Shown: in pieces, positions 55,604 through 64,000 of the stretch | How the letters are laid out: the number at the start of each line of letters is the position of its first letter | Position numbering within the stretch: the first letter of the stretch is position 1 | Source: Streptomyces toyocaensis | Lineage (GTDB): Bacteria > Actinomycetota > Actinomycetes > Streptomycetales > Streptomycetaceae | Assembly: GCF_000725125.1 (NCBI RefSeq) | Contig: NZ_JFCB01000023.1 | Coordinates: 60,740-124,739, forward strand | Direction of reading: 5' to 3' | Length of the DNA stretch: 64,000 nucleotides | The notes under the pieces: model-generated | The model's database searches: none | The model's input: only the letters and a program-made list of their open reading frames with translations | What the model was told of the DNA's origin: nothing | Position numbers and translations under genes: made by a program

Positions 55604-56917
55604 ATGCGCAGGAAAGCGATAGCCGTGCTCGGTCTGCTGGCGCTGACCGCGGGCGCCGCCGGCTGCGGTGCCGGTGAAGCCGCCTCGTCCGCCCCCGGGA
55701 CCGAGCGGAGGCCGCACGCCGCCCCCCGGTCCGGGACCGGACAGGACGCCTTCTACGACTCCCCCGACCAGGACCTCGTCGCCAAGGCGGCGCCGGGCGA
55801 GATCCTCAGGTCGCAGCCGATCCCGGCACCGGCGTCGTCCCTGCTGGGATCCGCCGTCTCCCGGGCGGAACGCATCATGTACCGCACCACGGACGAGCGC
55901 GGCAATCCGGTCGCGGCGACGGGGTTCCTGCTGCTGCCCAGGAAGGCGCCCCGGAACGAGGACGGCTGGCCGCTGATCTCCTGGGCGCACGGGACGACCG
56001 GCCTCGGGCCCATGTGCGCACCCTCGCGGACCGAGAGCCTCGGCGGAGTGACTCCCCTGCTGGTGAAGTGGCTGCAGGAGGGCTTCGCGGTCGTCGCCGC
56101 CGACTACCCCGGCCTCGGCCCCGAGGGCCAGGTCCACGGCTTCCTCCACCTCCGTGCGGAGGGCCGGTCCGTCGCCCACGCCGCGCTGGCGGCACGCAAC
56201 GCCGGGGGCAGGGCGGTGAGCGAGAAGTGGTTCGCCGTGGGCCTCTCCCAGGGTGGTCACGCCGCCCTGGGCGCCGGCGAAGAGGCGGCCGAGGCGAAGG
56301 GCATGCGCTTCCTCGGCACCGCGGCCTTCGCTCCCTCCTCCCACCTGTCCACCGCGCTCAAGGAGGCGGTGGACAAGCAGGTGAACGGCGTGTCCCTCGA
56401 AGGACTGCGCGGACTGATCGCCTACATCGGCGCCGGCGCTCACGTCTTCGACCCCGAGAAGTTCCCCTACGACGCCCTGCTGTCGCCCGAGGTCGCCAAG
56501 GAGATGGCACGGCCCGCCGTGCACAACCTCTGCCTGGACCAGATCGACGAGTACCTCTCCCTCTTCGCGCCCGAGGAGACGGCCGGGACCCTCAACCCGG
56601 ACTGGTACGAGAACAGTCCGGCGCTCAGGGAGTGGCTGGACTCCCTGAACCCGGCACGGCGGACGTCGGCCGGCCCGGTGCTCGTCCTGCAGGGCGAGGA
56701 CGACAAGGTGGTGTCCCCCGAGGGCACCAGGAAACTGGTCGCCGAACTGTGCGCCGAGGAGAACGTCGTCGACTCGAAGTCGTACCCCGGCGTGGACCAC
56801 GTGGGCGTGATGCCCACCGGCCTGCGGGACCTCGGCACCTGGATGCGGGACCGGCTGGAGAACACCCGGCCCACCAGCGTCTGCCCGGCCGGATCCCCCG
56901 CGACCCGGGGCAAGTGA
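55604..56917 (+). CDS. Secreted lipase (secretory lipase family, lipoprotein)
   Basis: A 437-residue exported alpha/beta hydrolase. The N-terminal signal MRRKAIAVLGLLALTAGAAG precedes Cys21, a plausible lipobox (AAGC, weaker than LxxC). The catalytic Ser lies in GLSQGGHA and the Asp/His in DDKVV and GVDHVGV. The PF03583-type secretory lipase signature (LISWAHGTTGLGPMCAPS) is clear. It should cut acyl esters outside the cell. ATG 55604 follows a GAGG purine stretch; the upstream frame is rejected because the signal peptide starts here. Confidence 0.9.
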   Translation: MRRKAIAVLGLLALTAGAAGCGAGEAASSAPGTERRPHAAPRSGTGQDAFYDSPDQDLVAKAAPGEILRSQPIPAPASSLLGSAVSRAERIMYRTTDERGNPVAATGFLLLPRKAPRNEDGWPLISWAHGTTGLGPMCAPSRTESLGGVTPLLVKWLQEGFAVVAADYPGLGPEGQVHGFLHLRAEGRSVAHAALAARNAGGRAVSEKWFAVGLSQGGHAALGAGEEAAEAKGMRFLGTAAFAPSSHLSTALKEAVDKQVNGVSLEGLRGLIAYIGAGAHVFDPEKFPYDALLSPEVAKEMARPAVHNLCLDQIDEYLSLFAPEETAGTLNPDWYENSPALREWLDSLNPARRTSAGPVLVLQGEDDKVVSPEGTRKLVAELCAEENVVDSKSYPGVDHVGVMPTGLRDLGTWMRDRLENTRPTSVCPAGSPATRGK

Positions 56918-56986
56918 CGCCGCGGCCACCGGTACCCGGGGACCAGGACGAAATGCCGATGCGGGGACCAGGAACCGGTTGAGAGC

Positions 56987-58417
56987 ATGGCACCCATGCT
57001 CGAGACCACCGGCACCGCCCGTCCGCCCGTCCGCACCTCACCCCCCACATGGCTGGTGGTGGCCCTCGCCTGCGCCGGGCAGTTCCTCGTCGTCCTCGAC
57101 ATCTCCGTGGTGAACGTCGCGCTGCCGTCCATGCGGACCGGGCTGGGTCTCGACGAGCAGGGACTGCAGTGGGTGGTGAACGCGTACGCCATCGCCTTCG
57201 CCGGCTTCATGCTGCTCGGCGGACGCGCCGGCGACCTCTACGGGCGCAAGCGCATGTTCCTCGTCGGCCTCGGCCTGTTCACGCTGGCCTCACTGGCGGG
57301 CGGGCTGGCCCAGGAGGGCTGGCAGCTGCTGCTGGCGCGGGCGGCGCAGGGGCTGGGCGCTGCCGTGCTGGCGCCCTCCACGCTCACCCTCGTCACCTCG
57401 GCCGTGCCCGAGGGCGCGGCACGGGCCCGGGCCATCGCGACCTGGACGGCCGTCGGAGCGGGGGGCGGCGCGGCCGGCGGGTTCGTCGGCGGGGTACTGG
57501 TGGACGCGCTGTCGTGGCGGTGGGTGCTGCTGATCAACGTGCCCGTCGGGGCGGTGGTGCTGGCCGGGGCCGCCCGGTGGCTCGCGGAGAGCCGGGCCGG
57601 TGACGGGCGGCGGCTCGACCTGCCGGGCGCGGTGCTGGTGACGGCCGGTCTCGCCACCCTGGCGTACGGCATCTCGCAGACCGAGGCCGAGGGCTGGACG
57701 GCGGGTGCCACCCTGGTGCCGCTGTGCGCCGGGCTCGCGCTGACCGCGCTCTTCCTCCTCGTCGAGGCCCGGGCCAAGGCCCCGCTCATGCCCCTGGGGC
57801 TGCTGCGGCTGCGGTCGGTGGCCTCGGCGAACGTGGCGATGTTCCTCAGCGGCTCCGCGATGTTCTGCATGTGGTACTTCATGACCCTGTACGCGCAGAA
57901 CGTCCTCGGCTACAGCCCGCTCGAGGCGGGACTCGCCCTGGTGCCGAGCTCCCTCGCCGTGGTCCTCGGCTCCAAGCTCGCGCCCCGCCTGATGCGGACG
58001 GCGGGACCGCGCGCGGTGGCGGTGCTCGGCACGGTGGTCGCGCTGGCCGGCTTCGGCTGGCAGTCGACGATGACCGCGGACGGGGCGTACCTCACCGCGA
58101 TCATGTTCCCCGGCATCCTGATGATGCTGGGCGCGGGCCTCGCCGGGACCCCGCTCGCCGCACTGGCCACGTCCGGCGCGGCCCCCGAGGAGGCCGGCCT
58201 GGTCTCCGGCCTGGTCAACACCTCCCGCACGATGGGCGGTTCCCTCGGCCTTGCCGTCATGTCCACCATCGCGGCGGCCCACACGGCGGGAGACCGGACA
58301 CCGCAGGCCCTCACGGAGGGATACGCCCTGGTGTTCGCCACGGGGACCGCCGTGCTGGCGGCCGGCGCGGTCCTGATGTGGGTGTGGCTGCCGCGGCGGC
58401 CGGCGGAATCTCCCTGA
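56987..58417 (+). CDS. DHA2-family MFS drug exporter
   Basis: A 476-residue 14-helix antiporter: QFLVVLDISVVNVALPSMRT (motif D1), GGRAGDLYGRKRMFLVGLG (A), RAAQGLGAAVLAPSTLTLV, GAGGGAAGGFVGGVLVD (C). Expected to export antibiotics or metabolites with proton counterflow. The gene is 69 bases after the lipase gene on the same strand, probably independent or weakly coupled. The substrate is unknown. Confidence 0.92.
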   Translation: MAPMLETTGTARPPVRTSPPTWLVVALACAGQFLVVLDISVVNVALPSMRTGLGLDEQGLQWVVNAYAIAFAGFMLLGGRAGDLYGRKRMFLVGLGLFTLASLAGGLAQEGWQLLLARAAQGLGAAVLAPSTLTLVTSAVPEGAARARAIATWTAVGAGGGAAGGFVGGVLVDALSWRWVLLINVPVGAVVLAGAARWLAESRAGDGRRLDLPGAVLVTAGLATLAYGISQTEAEGWTAGATLVPLCAGLALTALFLLVEARAKAPLMPLGLLRLRSVASANVAMFLSGSAMFCMWYFMTLYAQNVLGYSPLEAGLALVPSSLAVVLGSKLAPRLMRTAGPRAVAVLGTVVALAGFGWQSTMTADGAYLTAIMFPGILMMLGAGLAGTPLAALATSGAAPEEAGLVSGLVNTSRTMGGSLGLAVMSTIAAAHTAGDRTPQALTEGYALVFATGTAVLAAGAVLMWVWLPRRPAESP

Positions 58418-58921
58418 ATCCGACACATGCCCGCGGTGTCGCGGCGTCCGGCACGCACTCTCCCGGAGGGGGACCCCCGGCCGCGTTGCCGGAACGCCCA
58501 CGGGGCTCCTTCCCCGCTGCCGGCTTCGCTCGAGCGGGGGCACCCCCGTCGAGGACGCTCCGGCGCCTTGCGACCGCACGCGCCGGACGCCGCTCCTTCT
58601 CCCGCGCTCATGTGCCAGACACCCCCCGGAACGCCGGGCCGTACGGGCGGCGGCCGGCCGCCCGCGGCCGGTCGCGGGGTCGTTGCCGGTGCCGGGCGCC
58701 GCGGAGGGCGTCCACACGGCCGCGGGCCGTTCCGCCGGTGGCGGCCGCGAGAGACCGCAGCCGGCCGGTGCCGCCGCCGCGCGGTACGGGGCCGGGCCCG
58801 CACGGTGCGGCGTAGCCGCCTGTACGGTCTCCGGCGGGACCCGCGTCCCGGCCGGCACGCCCGGCGGGCGCCGGGCCCGCGCCCCACGGGGTGCCCGCAC
58901 CCTCCGGTGATCAGGAGACGC
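58418..58921. other. Non-coding, repeat-bearing region
   Basis: A 504-base gap between the MFS and MaoC genes. I see no credible gene: open frames lack RBS and codon bias. It includes the palindromic element at 58456-58580 and other GC-rich inverted repeats. The MaoC promoter must lie in its right part. Confidence 0.6.
58456..58580. repeat. Dispersed palindromic Streptomyces repeat (copy C, different type)
   Basis: Contains GGAGGGGGACCCCC, then CCCCGCT (58512-58518) paired with AGCGGGG (58533-58539) around CGGCTTCGCTCG, followed by GGGGGCACCCCC. I recall this GGCTTCGCTCGAGCGGGGGC-like motif as common across Streptomyces chromosomes. Confidence 0.6.
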
Positions 58922-59779
58922 ATGCCCCTCGACGCAGCCACGGCACTCGCCGCCCCGCCCCGGACCCGCGCCATCTCCTGGACCCCCAGGGACGTCCTGC
59001 TCTACCACCTGGGCATCGGCGCGGGCCGGCCCGCCACCGACCCCGGCGAACTGCGCTACACCCTGGAGTCCCGGCTGCACGTCCTGCCGAGCTTCGCCAC
59101 CGTCGCGGGCGGCGGACCGCCCGGGGTGATCGCCGGGCTGTCCATGCCCGGTGTCGACGTCGACCTCGCCCGCGTCCTGCACGGCGGGCAGTCCCTCACC
59201 GTGCACCGGCCTTTGCCCGCCGAGGGCACCGCCACCACCACCGACCGGATCACCGCCGTGCACGACAAGGGCACGGCCGCGGTCCTCGTCCTGCGCACCG
59301 AGGCCGCCGACGCCGACGGCCCGCTGTGGTCCTGCGACGCGGAGATCCACGTACGCGGCGAGGGCGGCTGGGGCGGTGACCGCGGCCCGTCCGTACGGCG
59401 CGAGGCGCCCCCGGGACCGCCGGAGCGGACCCGCGACCTGGCCGTCCGGGAGGACCAGGCCCTGCTCTACCGTCTCTCCGGAGACCTCAACCCCCTGCAC
59501 GCCGACCCCGCGTTCGCGGCCCGTGCCGGATTTCCCCGCCCCGTCCTGCACGGGCTGTGCACCTACGGCATGACGCTCAAGGCGGTCGTCGACACCCTGC
59601 TCGAAGGTGACGTCACGCGCGTCCGCTCCTGCGCCACCCGGTTCGCCGGGGTCGTGTACCCGGGCGAGACGCTGCGGATCCGGATGTGGCGCGGGGACGG
59701 AGAGGTGCGGGTGACCGTGAGCGCGGTCGAACGGGGGGACGCGCCGGTGCTCACGGACGCCGTCGTCGGGCACCGCTGA
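58922..59779 (+). CDS. MaoC-family (double hot-dog) enoyl-CoA hydratase/dehydratase
   Basis: A 285-residue two-hot-dog protein. The N-terminal hot-dog (RTRAISWTPRDVLLYHLGIG) is followed by the catalytic hydratase-2 motif in YRLSGDLNPLHADPAFAARA with GFPRPVLHGLCTYG. It adds water across an enoyl-CoA double bond in fatty-acid or polyketide metabolism. ATG 58922 is supported by AGGAG 4 bases upstream. A strong terminator follows. Confidence 0.92.
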   Translation: MPLDAATALAAPPRTRAISWTPRDVLLYHLGIGAGRPATDPGELRYTLESRLHVLPSFATVAGGGPPGVIAGLSMPGVDVDLARVLHGGQSLTVHRPLPAEGTATTTDRITAVHDKGTAAVLVLRTEAADADGPLWSCDAEIHVRGEGGWGGDRGPSVRREAPPGPPERTRDLAVREDQALLYRLSGDLNPLHADPAFAARAGFPRPVLHGLCTYGMTLKAVVDTLLEGDVTRVRSCATRFAGVVYPGETLRIRMWRGDGEVRVTVSAVERGDAPVLTDAVVGHR

Positions 59780-59792
59780 GCCGGTGGACGGC

Positions 59793-59834
59793 GAACGGCC
59801 CCGCCCACCGTCGTGCGACGGGGCGGGGCCGTTC
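59793..59834. terminator. Strong bidirectional terminator
   Basis: GAACGGCCCCGCCC (59793-59806) pairs with its exact complement (59821-59834); the loop adds CCGTCG/CGACGG pairs. Serves the MaoC gene and the convergent small gene. Confidence 0.88.
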
Positions 59835-59868
59835 GTGGTGCGGTGCGGCGCCTCGGCCTGACGAGACG

Positions 59869-60036
59869 TCAGGCATCCGTCTCCGCGTGCTCGTTCTGCT
59901 CCGCCGGCCTGCGGTGACGGCCACGCGGGGACGTGTCGGCCTCCTGTGTGGAAACCGGTCCCCGGTGCCTGCCGTGCCCGGCGGCGGCCTGCCCGTCCTC
60001 GACGGACTGCGCCTGGTGCGTCATGACGTCGCTCAT
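59869..60036 (-). CDS. Small hypothetical protein
   Basis: A 55-residue basic, hydrophilic open frame starting MSDVMTHQAQSVEDGQAAAG and ending EQNEHAETDA. It lies in the gap between the MaoC terminator and the 414-residue gene. No known motif, no strong RBS and no membrane segment. Codon use is compatible with coding, but it is short and unsupported by similarity. Confidence 0.4.
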   Translation of the reverse strand: MSDVMTHQAQSVEDGQAAAGHGRHRGPVSTQEADTSPRGRHRRPAEQNEHAETDA

Positions 60037-60133
60037 CGGAAGGAATTCACCCCGTAAACATGATCTTTCCTACAGCCGGGCGAGTCTAACCGGCACACGA
60101 CGCCCCGAATCCAGGCGGCCACGCCGACCGCCA

Positions 60134-61378
60134 CTATTTCGTTACAAGCCGTCCCAGAGGCGCCTGTTGGAGGGGCACCGGCCGGGGCGCCGAGGGCGGC
60201 TCGGCCGGGTACAGCGCCACCGTCGGCCCCGTGGGGGGCGGCAGTTCACCGGGCGGGAACCCCGACTCCCCTCCGGAGGGGCGGGGTTCGCCGTCGTCCG
60301 CGGCCACCGGGAGCTCCAACGGCGGACGGACGTCCAGCCCCTCCGCCCGCCGCTCCTGCCCCGGCACCCTCAGCACGGCCACCCCGCACCGCACCGACCG
60401 GTTGGCGTACGGCAGCCGCAGCGCCCCGTCCGCCGTCCACAGCCCGGTGCCGGTCAACCACCCGGCGGGCGCCCGGACATGGCGCACCCGCCGCTCCGCC
60501 GGCCGCCACAGCCCGACCCAGCTGCCGGACGCGCCGTCGACGCGCAGCGCCACCCCGCAGCCCTCCGGCGTCAGCATCTGGCCCGGCTGGACGGCGAACG
60601 GCGTCACCGTGCAGTCCGGCAGTCGCAGGCACTGAGGGAACCGCACCGGCAGCGTGCTGCCCAGCACCCCCCAGCCCAGCCGGTCCCGCCCCGGGGAGGG
60701 CGCGTCCGAGCGGATCAGCAGCAGCCCGCTGTCCGGGTCGGCGAGCAGCACCCGGTCGTCGCTCCCGTCGGCGATCTGCAGCAGCGGCGACATCTCACCG
60801 CCGCGCCCCAGGTCCACCACCACCGCCTTGGTGCACCCGCCGGTCTCCCGGTCCAGGGCCAGCATCCGCCCCGCCCGGTCCAGCCACACCCCGCCCGAGC
60901 AGCGGCCCGGCACCTCGGCGACCCGCTCGGGTCCGAACGCGCCCCCCGCCACCAGCCACACCGCCGCCGACCGCGGGCCCGCGGCGAGGGCGTACGCCCG
61001 CCGCCCGTCCGGCGCGGGCGGCAGCAGCCGCAGCCGGGTCTCCTCGTCCGGGCACTCGACCGCGCCCAGCGGCAGCTCACCGGTGCCGGGACCGGCCGGG
61101 TAGAGCAGGGAGAAGGCGTGCCGCCCGTCCACCAGCCGGTGGATGAGGACCCGCCCGTCGCTCAGCGGCTGCACCTCCGTGCCCGGTTCCTCGGGCTGGT
61201 TGCCGGGCAGCGGCACGGCGTAGGGCTCGGGGCCGTCCAGGGTCCAGCGCTCCGGGAAGAGGGAGTCGCCGGCGAGGGCGAGGCGTGCGGCGTAGCAGCC
61301 GTCCGCGGTGATGGCGCAGCCCGCGCGCCCGGCTCCGTCCTCGCGTCCCGCCGCAGGTTCGATGGCACAGACCGTCAT
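60134..61378 (-). CDS. Hypothetical repeat protein, probably beta-propeller-like
   Basis: A 414-residue protein I cannot assign. It has repeated strand-turn units with D/G-rich turns (WLDRAGRMLALDRETGG, LLADPDSGLLLIRSD, PAPDGRRAYALAAGPRSAAV, WTADGALRLPYANRSVRCGV), as in propeller blades, and a proline-rich C-terminal tail. No signal peptide. ATG 61378 starts MTVCAIEPAAGRED. Divergent from the Nif3 gene. Confidence 0.75.
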   Translation of the reverse strand: MTVCAIEPAAGREDGAGRAGCAITADGCYAARLALAGDSLFPERWTLDGPEPYAVPLPGNQPEEPGTEVQPLSDGRVLIHRLVDGRHAFSLLYPAGPGTGELPLGAVECPDEETRLRLLPPAPDGRRAYALAAGPRSAAVWLVAGGAFGPERVAEVPGRCSGGVWLDRAGRMLALDRETGGCTKAVVVDLGRGGEMSPLLQIADGSDDRVLLADPDSGLLLIRSDAPSPGRDRLGWGVLGSTLPVRFPQCLRLPDCTVTPFAVQPGQMLTPEGCGVALRVDGASGSWVGLWRPAERRVRHVRAPAGWLTGTGLWTADGALRLPYANRSVRCGVAVLRVPGQERRAEGLDVRPPLELPVAADDGEPRPSGGESGFPPGELPPPTGPTVALYPAEPPSAPRPVPLQQAPLGRLVTK

Positions 61379-61551
61379 CGTTCGGTCACCTCCGGTGACG
61401 AACGGTAGTTTTCGCGTTCACGGGCCGGGGAGAGGTGGGCCCCGCTTCACACGTAAGGGTGCTCCAGGAACGATTCGCCTGAGGAAGGACGGGGGGCTGT
61501 GCTCCCCGGAGCCGGTACTGCCGTACGAAACAGCCAGGTAGCCTTGCAACC

Positions 61552-62409
61552 GTGCCCCGTCTGTCAGAAGTCATCGCCGCGCTGGAGAACCTGTGGCCCG
61601 CCGAGCGGGCCGAGTCCTGGGACGCGGTCGGTACCGTCGTGGGCGAGCCCGGCCAGGAGGTCACGCGGGTCCTGTTCGCCGTCGACCCGGTCCAGGAGAT
61701 CGTCGACGAGGCGGTGAAGCTGGACGCCGACCTTCTCGTCACCCACCACCCGCTCTACCTGCGCGGTACGACCACGGTCGCGGCCTCCACCTTCAAGGGC
61801 CGCGTGGTGCACGCCCTCATCAAGAACGACATCGCGCTGCACGTCGCCCACACCAACGCCGACACCGCCGAACCGGGTGTCTCCGACGCCCTCGCCGGGG
61901 CGCTGGACCTCCGGGTCGTCGGACCCCTCGTGCCGGACCCGTCCGACCCCGAGGGCCGCCGCGGACTGGGCCGCGTCTGCGAACTCGACCGTCCGCTGAC
62001 CGTCCGCGAGCTCGCCGCCCGCGCCGCCGAACGGCTCCCCGCGACCGCGCAGGGCATCCGTGTCGCCGGCGACCTCGACGCGCCCGTCCGCACGATCGCC
62101 GTCAGCGGCGGCTCGGGCGACAGCCTCTTCGACCACGTCCGGGCCGCCGGCGTGGACGCCTTCCTCACCGCGGACCTGCGCCACCACCCGGTGTCCGAGG
62201 CCCGCGCCCAGAGCCCCCTCGCGCTGCTCGACGCGGCGCACTGGGCCACCGAATGGCCCTGGTGCGAGCTGGCCGCAGCCCAGCTCGACGAGATCTCCGA
62301 CCGTCACGGGTGGGACCTGCGGGTCCACGTCTCCAGGACGGTCACCGACCCCTGGACCGCCCACGCGGCGTCCAGCGCCACCACCGATACATCTGGAGCC
62401 CCCAACTGA
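61552..62409 (+). CDS. Nif3-like dinuclear metal-centre protein
   Basis: A 285-residue NIF3/YbgI family protein. Family signatures: LLVTHHPLYLRGTT, IALHVAHTNADTAEPGV, FLTADLRHHPVSEAR, the His/Asp set that holds a dinuclear metal centre. Function is still uncertain (GTP cyclohydrolase-like or hydrolase); it is conserved in most bacteria. GTG 61552. It overlaps the zinc-ribbon gene by 4 bases (CTGA), matching the order I recall for Rv2230c-Rv2228c. Confidence 0.93.
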   Translation: MPRLSEVIAALENLWPAERAESWDAVGTVVGEPGQEVTRVLFAVDPVQEIVDEAVKLDADLLVTHHPLYLRGTTTVAASTFKGRVVHALIKNDIALHVAHTNADTAEPGVSDALAGALDLRVVGPLVPDPSDPEGRRGLGRVCELDRPLTVRELAARAAERLPATAQGIRVAGDLDAPVRTIAVSGGSGDSLFDHVRAAGVDAFLTADLRHHPVSEARAQSPLALLDAAHWATEWPWCELAAAQLDEISDRHGWDLRVHVSRTVTDPWTAHAASSATTDTSGAPN

Positions 62410-63149
62410 ACGCCGCGCCCGCCGACCAGATCCGACTCCTCGACGTCCAGGACCTCGACGTCCGCCTCCAGCAGCTCGCCCACAAGCGCCGGTCGCTGCC
62501 CGAGCACGCCGAGATCGAGTCGCTGAGCCGGGACCTCACCCAGCTGCGCGACCTGCTCGTCGCCGCGCAGACCGAGGAGAGCGACTGCGCCCGCGAGCAG
62601 ACCAAGGCCGAGCAGGACGTCGACCAGGTGCGCCAGCGCGCCGCCCGCGACCAGAAGCGCCTCGACTCCGGTGCCGTCTCCTCGCCCAAGGACCTGGAGA
62701 ACCTCCAGCGCGAGATCACCTCCCTCGCCAAGCGGCAGGGCGACCTCGAGGACGTCGTCCTCGAGGTGATGGAGCGCCGCGAGTCCGCGCAGGAGCGGGT
62801 CGCCGAACTGACCGAGCGGGTCGGCTCCGTGCAGGGGAGGATCGACGACGCGACCGCCCGCCGGGACGCCGCCGTCGAGGAGATCGACGGCGAGGTCGCC
62901 TCGATCACCAAGGAGCGCGAGGTCGTCGCAGGCTCCGTGCCCGCCCCGCTGCTGAGCCTGTACGACAAGCTGCGCGGGCAGCAGGGCGGCATCGGCGCGG
63001 CGAAGCTGTACGCCCGCACCTGCCAGGGCTGCCGCCAGGAGCTCGCGATCACCGAGCTGAACGAGATCCGCTCCGCCGCCCCCGACACGGTGGTGCGCTG
63101 CGAGAACTGCCGGCGCATCCTGGTGCGCACGTCGGAGTCGGGCCTGTAG
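62406..63149 (+). CDS. C4-type zinc ribbon coiled-coil protein with CTG start
   Basis: A 247-residue protein: an N-terminal long coiled coil (LDVRLQQLAHKRRSLPEHAE onward) and a C-terminal C4 zinc ribbon (CQGCRQELA and RCENCRRILV). Function unknown; nucleic-acid binding suspected. The only sensible start is CTG at 62406: GGAG is 7 bases upstream, the start overlaps the Nif3 stop (CTGA), and no ATG, GTG or TTG occurs in frame until deep in the coiled coil. It is followed 11 bases later by the RNase H gene. Confidence 0.85.
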   Translation: MNAAPADQIRLLDVQDLDVRLQQLAHKRRSLPEHAEIESLSRDLTQLRDLLVAAQTEESDCAREQTKAEQDVDQVRQRAARDQKRLDSGAVSSPKDLENLQREITSLAKRQGDLEDVVLEVMERRESAQERVAELTERVGSVQGRIDDATARRDAAVEEIDGEVASITKEREVVAGSVPAPLLSLYDKLRGQQGGIGAAKLYARTCQGCRQELAITELNEIRSAAPDTVVRCENCRRILVRTSESGL

Positions 63150-63160
63150 GGGCGTCAGGC

Positions 63161-64000
63161 GTGCGGGAGTTCATCGTCGAGGCGGACGGCGGGTCGCGGG
63201 GCAACCCGGGGCCCGCGGGCTACGGGGCCGTGGTGAGCGACGCGGCGACGGGGGAGACCCTGACGGAGACGGCCGAGTACCTCGGCGTCGCCACGAACAA
63301 CGTCGCCGAGTACCGGGGCCTGCTGGCCGGCCTGCGCGCCGCCCGCGCGCTGGACCCGCGGGCCCGGGTCCACGTCCGGATGGACTCCAAGCTCGTCATC
63401 GAGCAGATGACGGGCCGCTGGAAGATCAAGCACCCGGCGATGAAGCCGCTCGCGGCCCAGGCGGCGGACGTCTTCCCGCCGGAGCGGGTGACGTACGAGT
63501 GGATCCCGCGCGAGCGGAACAAGCACGCCGACCGCCTGGCCAACGAGGCGATGGACGCGGGCAAGCGGGGCGGCACCTGGTCGCCCACGACCTCCCGCGC
63601 CGACCTGGACACGCCGGCGGCACGACCGGTGACGCCCGAGGCGTCGGGCCCGCCCGGGGACGCGAGGGCGGGCGCGGCCCGCGTCCGCGCCGCGCTGACG
63701 TCATCCGCCGGTGCCGCGGATTCCCGACCCGAGGGGTCGGACACCGAGCCCGTCACGGCTGCCGCTCCGGTGGACGCCGGTCCGCGGGCCGCCCGGGACA
63801 CCGCCGGTGCCGGTGCACACGGCGCCGGGGCGGACGCCGATGTCCCGGCGACGGGCGCGGGTGCGGGTTGGGAAGGCGCGCCTGCCCGGGGCACCGCCGG
63901 TGCCGGTGCACGCCGTGCCGCGGCGGACGCCGATGTCCTGCCCGCGCGGGAGCCGGGTCCGGGCGCCGGTGTCGACCGGGCCGGGGCCGTGGCGCCGGAC
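63161..64000 (+). CDS. RNase H / acid phosphatase fusion (5' part, cut by window edge)
   Basis: Residues 1-135 are a type-1 RNase H with all catalytic acids: Asp9 (EADGGSRGNPG), Glu50 (NNVAEYRG), Asp75 (VRMDSKLVIEQM) and Asp124 (NKHADRLANEAM). It removes RNA from RNA-DNA hybrids. A long low-complexity Ala/Gly/Asp linker follows, including a duplicated GTAGAGA-type unit. In the mycobacterial homologue (Rv2228c) a CobC-type phosphatase domain follows, expected beyond the window. GTG 63161, 280 codons in frame to the edge. Confidence 0.9.
   Translation, partial: MREFIVEADGGSRGNPGPAGYGAVVSDAATGETLTETAEYLGVATNNVAEYRGLLAGLRAARALDPRARVHVRMDSKLVIEQMTGRWKIKHPAMKPLAAQAADVFPPERVTYEWIPRERNKHADRLANEAMDAGKRGGTWSPTTSRADLDTPAARPVTPEASGPPGDARAGAARVRAALTSSAGAADSRPEGSDTEPVTAAAPVDAGPRAARDTAGAGAHGAGADADVPATGAGAGWEGAPARGTAGAGARRAAADADVLPAREPGPGAGVDRAGAVAPD

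Overview
The window is high-GC actinobacterial chromosome, almost certainly Streptomyces. Evidence: GC-rich third codon positions, frequent GTG starts with GGAGG-type ribosome binding sites, long antisense open frames, and families typical of the genus (tandem TerD proteins, DUF3052, SCO2322-family protein, DUF5336, HNH/DUF1524 secreted nuclease). Gene order also matches other actinobacteria from memory: aceE, DUF3052 and AhpE-like peroxiredoxin at the left end and Nif3, zinc-ribbon protein and RNase H/phosphatase at the right end resemble the M. tuberculosis Rv2241 to Rv2228c region. It reads as ordinary core-to-semi-conserved chromosome: there is no integrase, transposase, phage module or CRISPR array.

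Layout. 1-2.6 kb: 5' part of aceE (minus), DUF3052 and a peroxiredoxin. 2.7-11.9 kb: a Ter (tellurium/chemical stress) island with three TerD proteins, a TerC-like DUF475 membrane protein, a TerA-like protein, and a three-gene biosynthetic unit (HpcH-like lyase, a phosphoribosyltransferase-TRSP-StiP fusion, a HAD hydrolase). 11.9-17.3 kb: DedA proteins, FmdB zinc ribbon, a coiled-coil protein, a DUF4097 lipoprotein and tRNA-Val(UAC). 17.5-20.6 kb: DoxX, PhoD-like phosphatase, secreted HNH nuclease. 20.8-21.6 kb: a yybP-ykoY-type manganese riboswitch in front of a GDT1-family transporter. 21.8-33.3 kb: mixed genes (HAD phosphatase, peptidoglycan-binding membrane protein, MFS exporter, GNAT, a pair of related repeat/coiled-coil proteins, FHA-like protein, O-methyltransferase, GT87/PAP2 fusion, SLT-like protein).

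33.6-39.4 kb (minus) is the most interesting system: a cobalamin riboswitch leads an operon with two surface-anchored secreted proteins (an alpha/alpha-barrel prenyltransferase-fold protein and an SCO2322-family protein) followed by an ECF transporter (EcfT, duplicated ATPase, S component). The organisation suggests a split bacterial counterpart of intrinsic factor/transcobalamin feeding an ECF vitamin B12 importer.

39.8-43.9 kb: a KstR-like TetR regulator with a KstR-type operator, divergent from a glycosyltransferase, methyltransferase and prenyltransferase-fold trio with translationally coupled genes. 44.3-50.6 kb: a nitrogen-oxide module: hemerythrin/DUF2249 protein, a cysteine-containing HTH regulator with a leaderless-type promoter, an NnrS-like membrane protein, a giant membrane-cupredoxin-copper nitrite reductase fusion and a DGC cysteine-rich protein. 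50.8-64 kb: DUF5336 protein, amidase, methyltransferases, two MFS exporters (one with a carboxypeptidase-regulatory-like tail), secreted lipase, MaoC hydratase, and the conserved Nif3, zinc-ribbon (apparent CTG start), RNase H group. Dispersed GC-rich repeats lie at 16.5, 37.3 and 58.5 kb.
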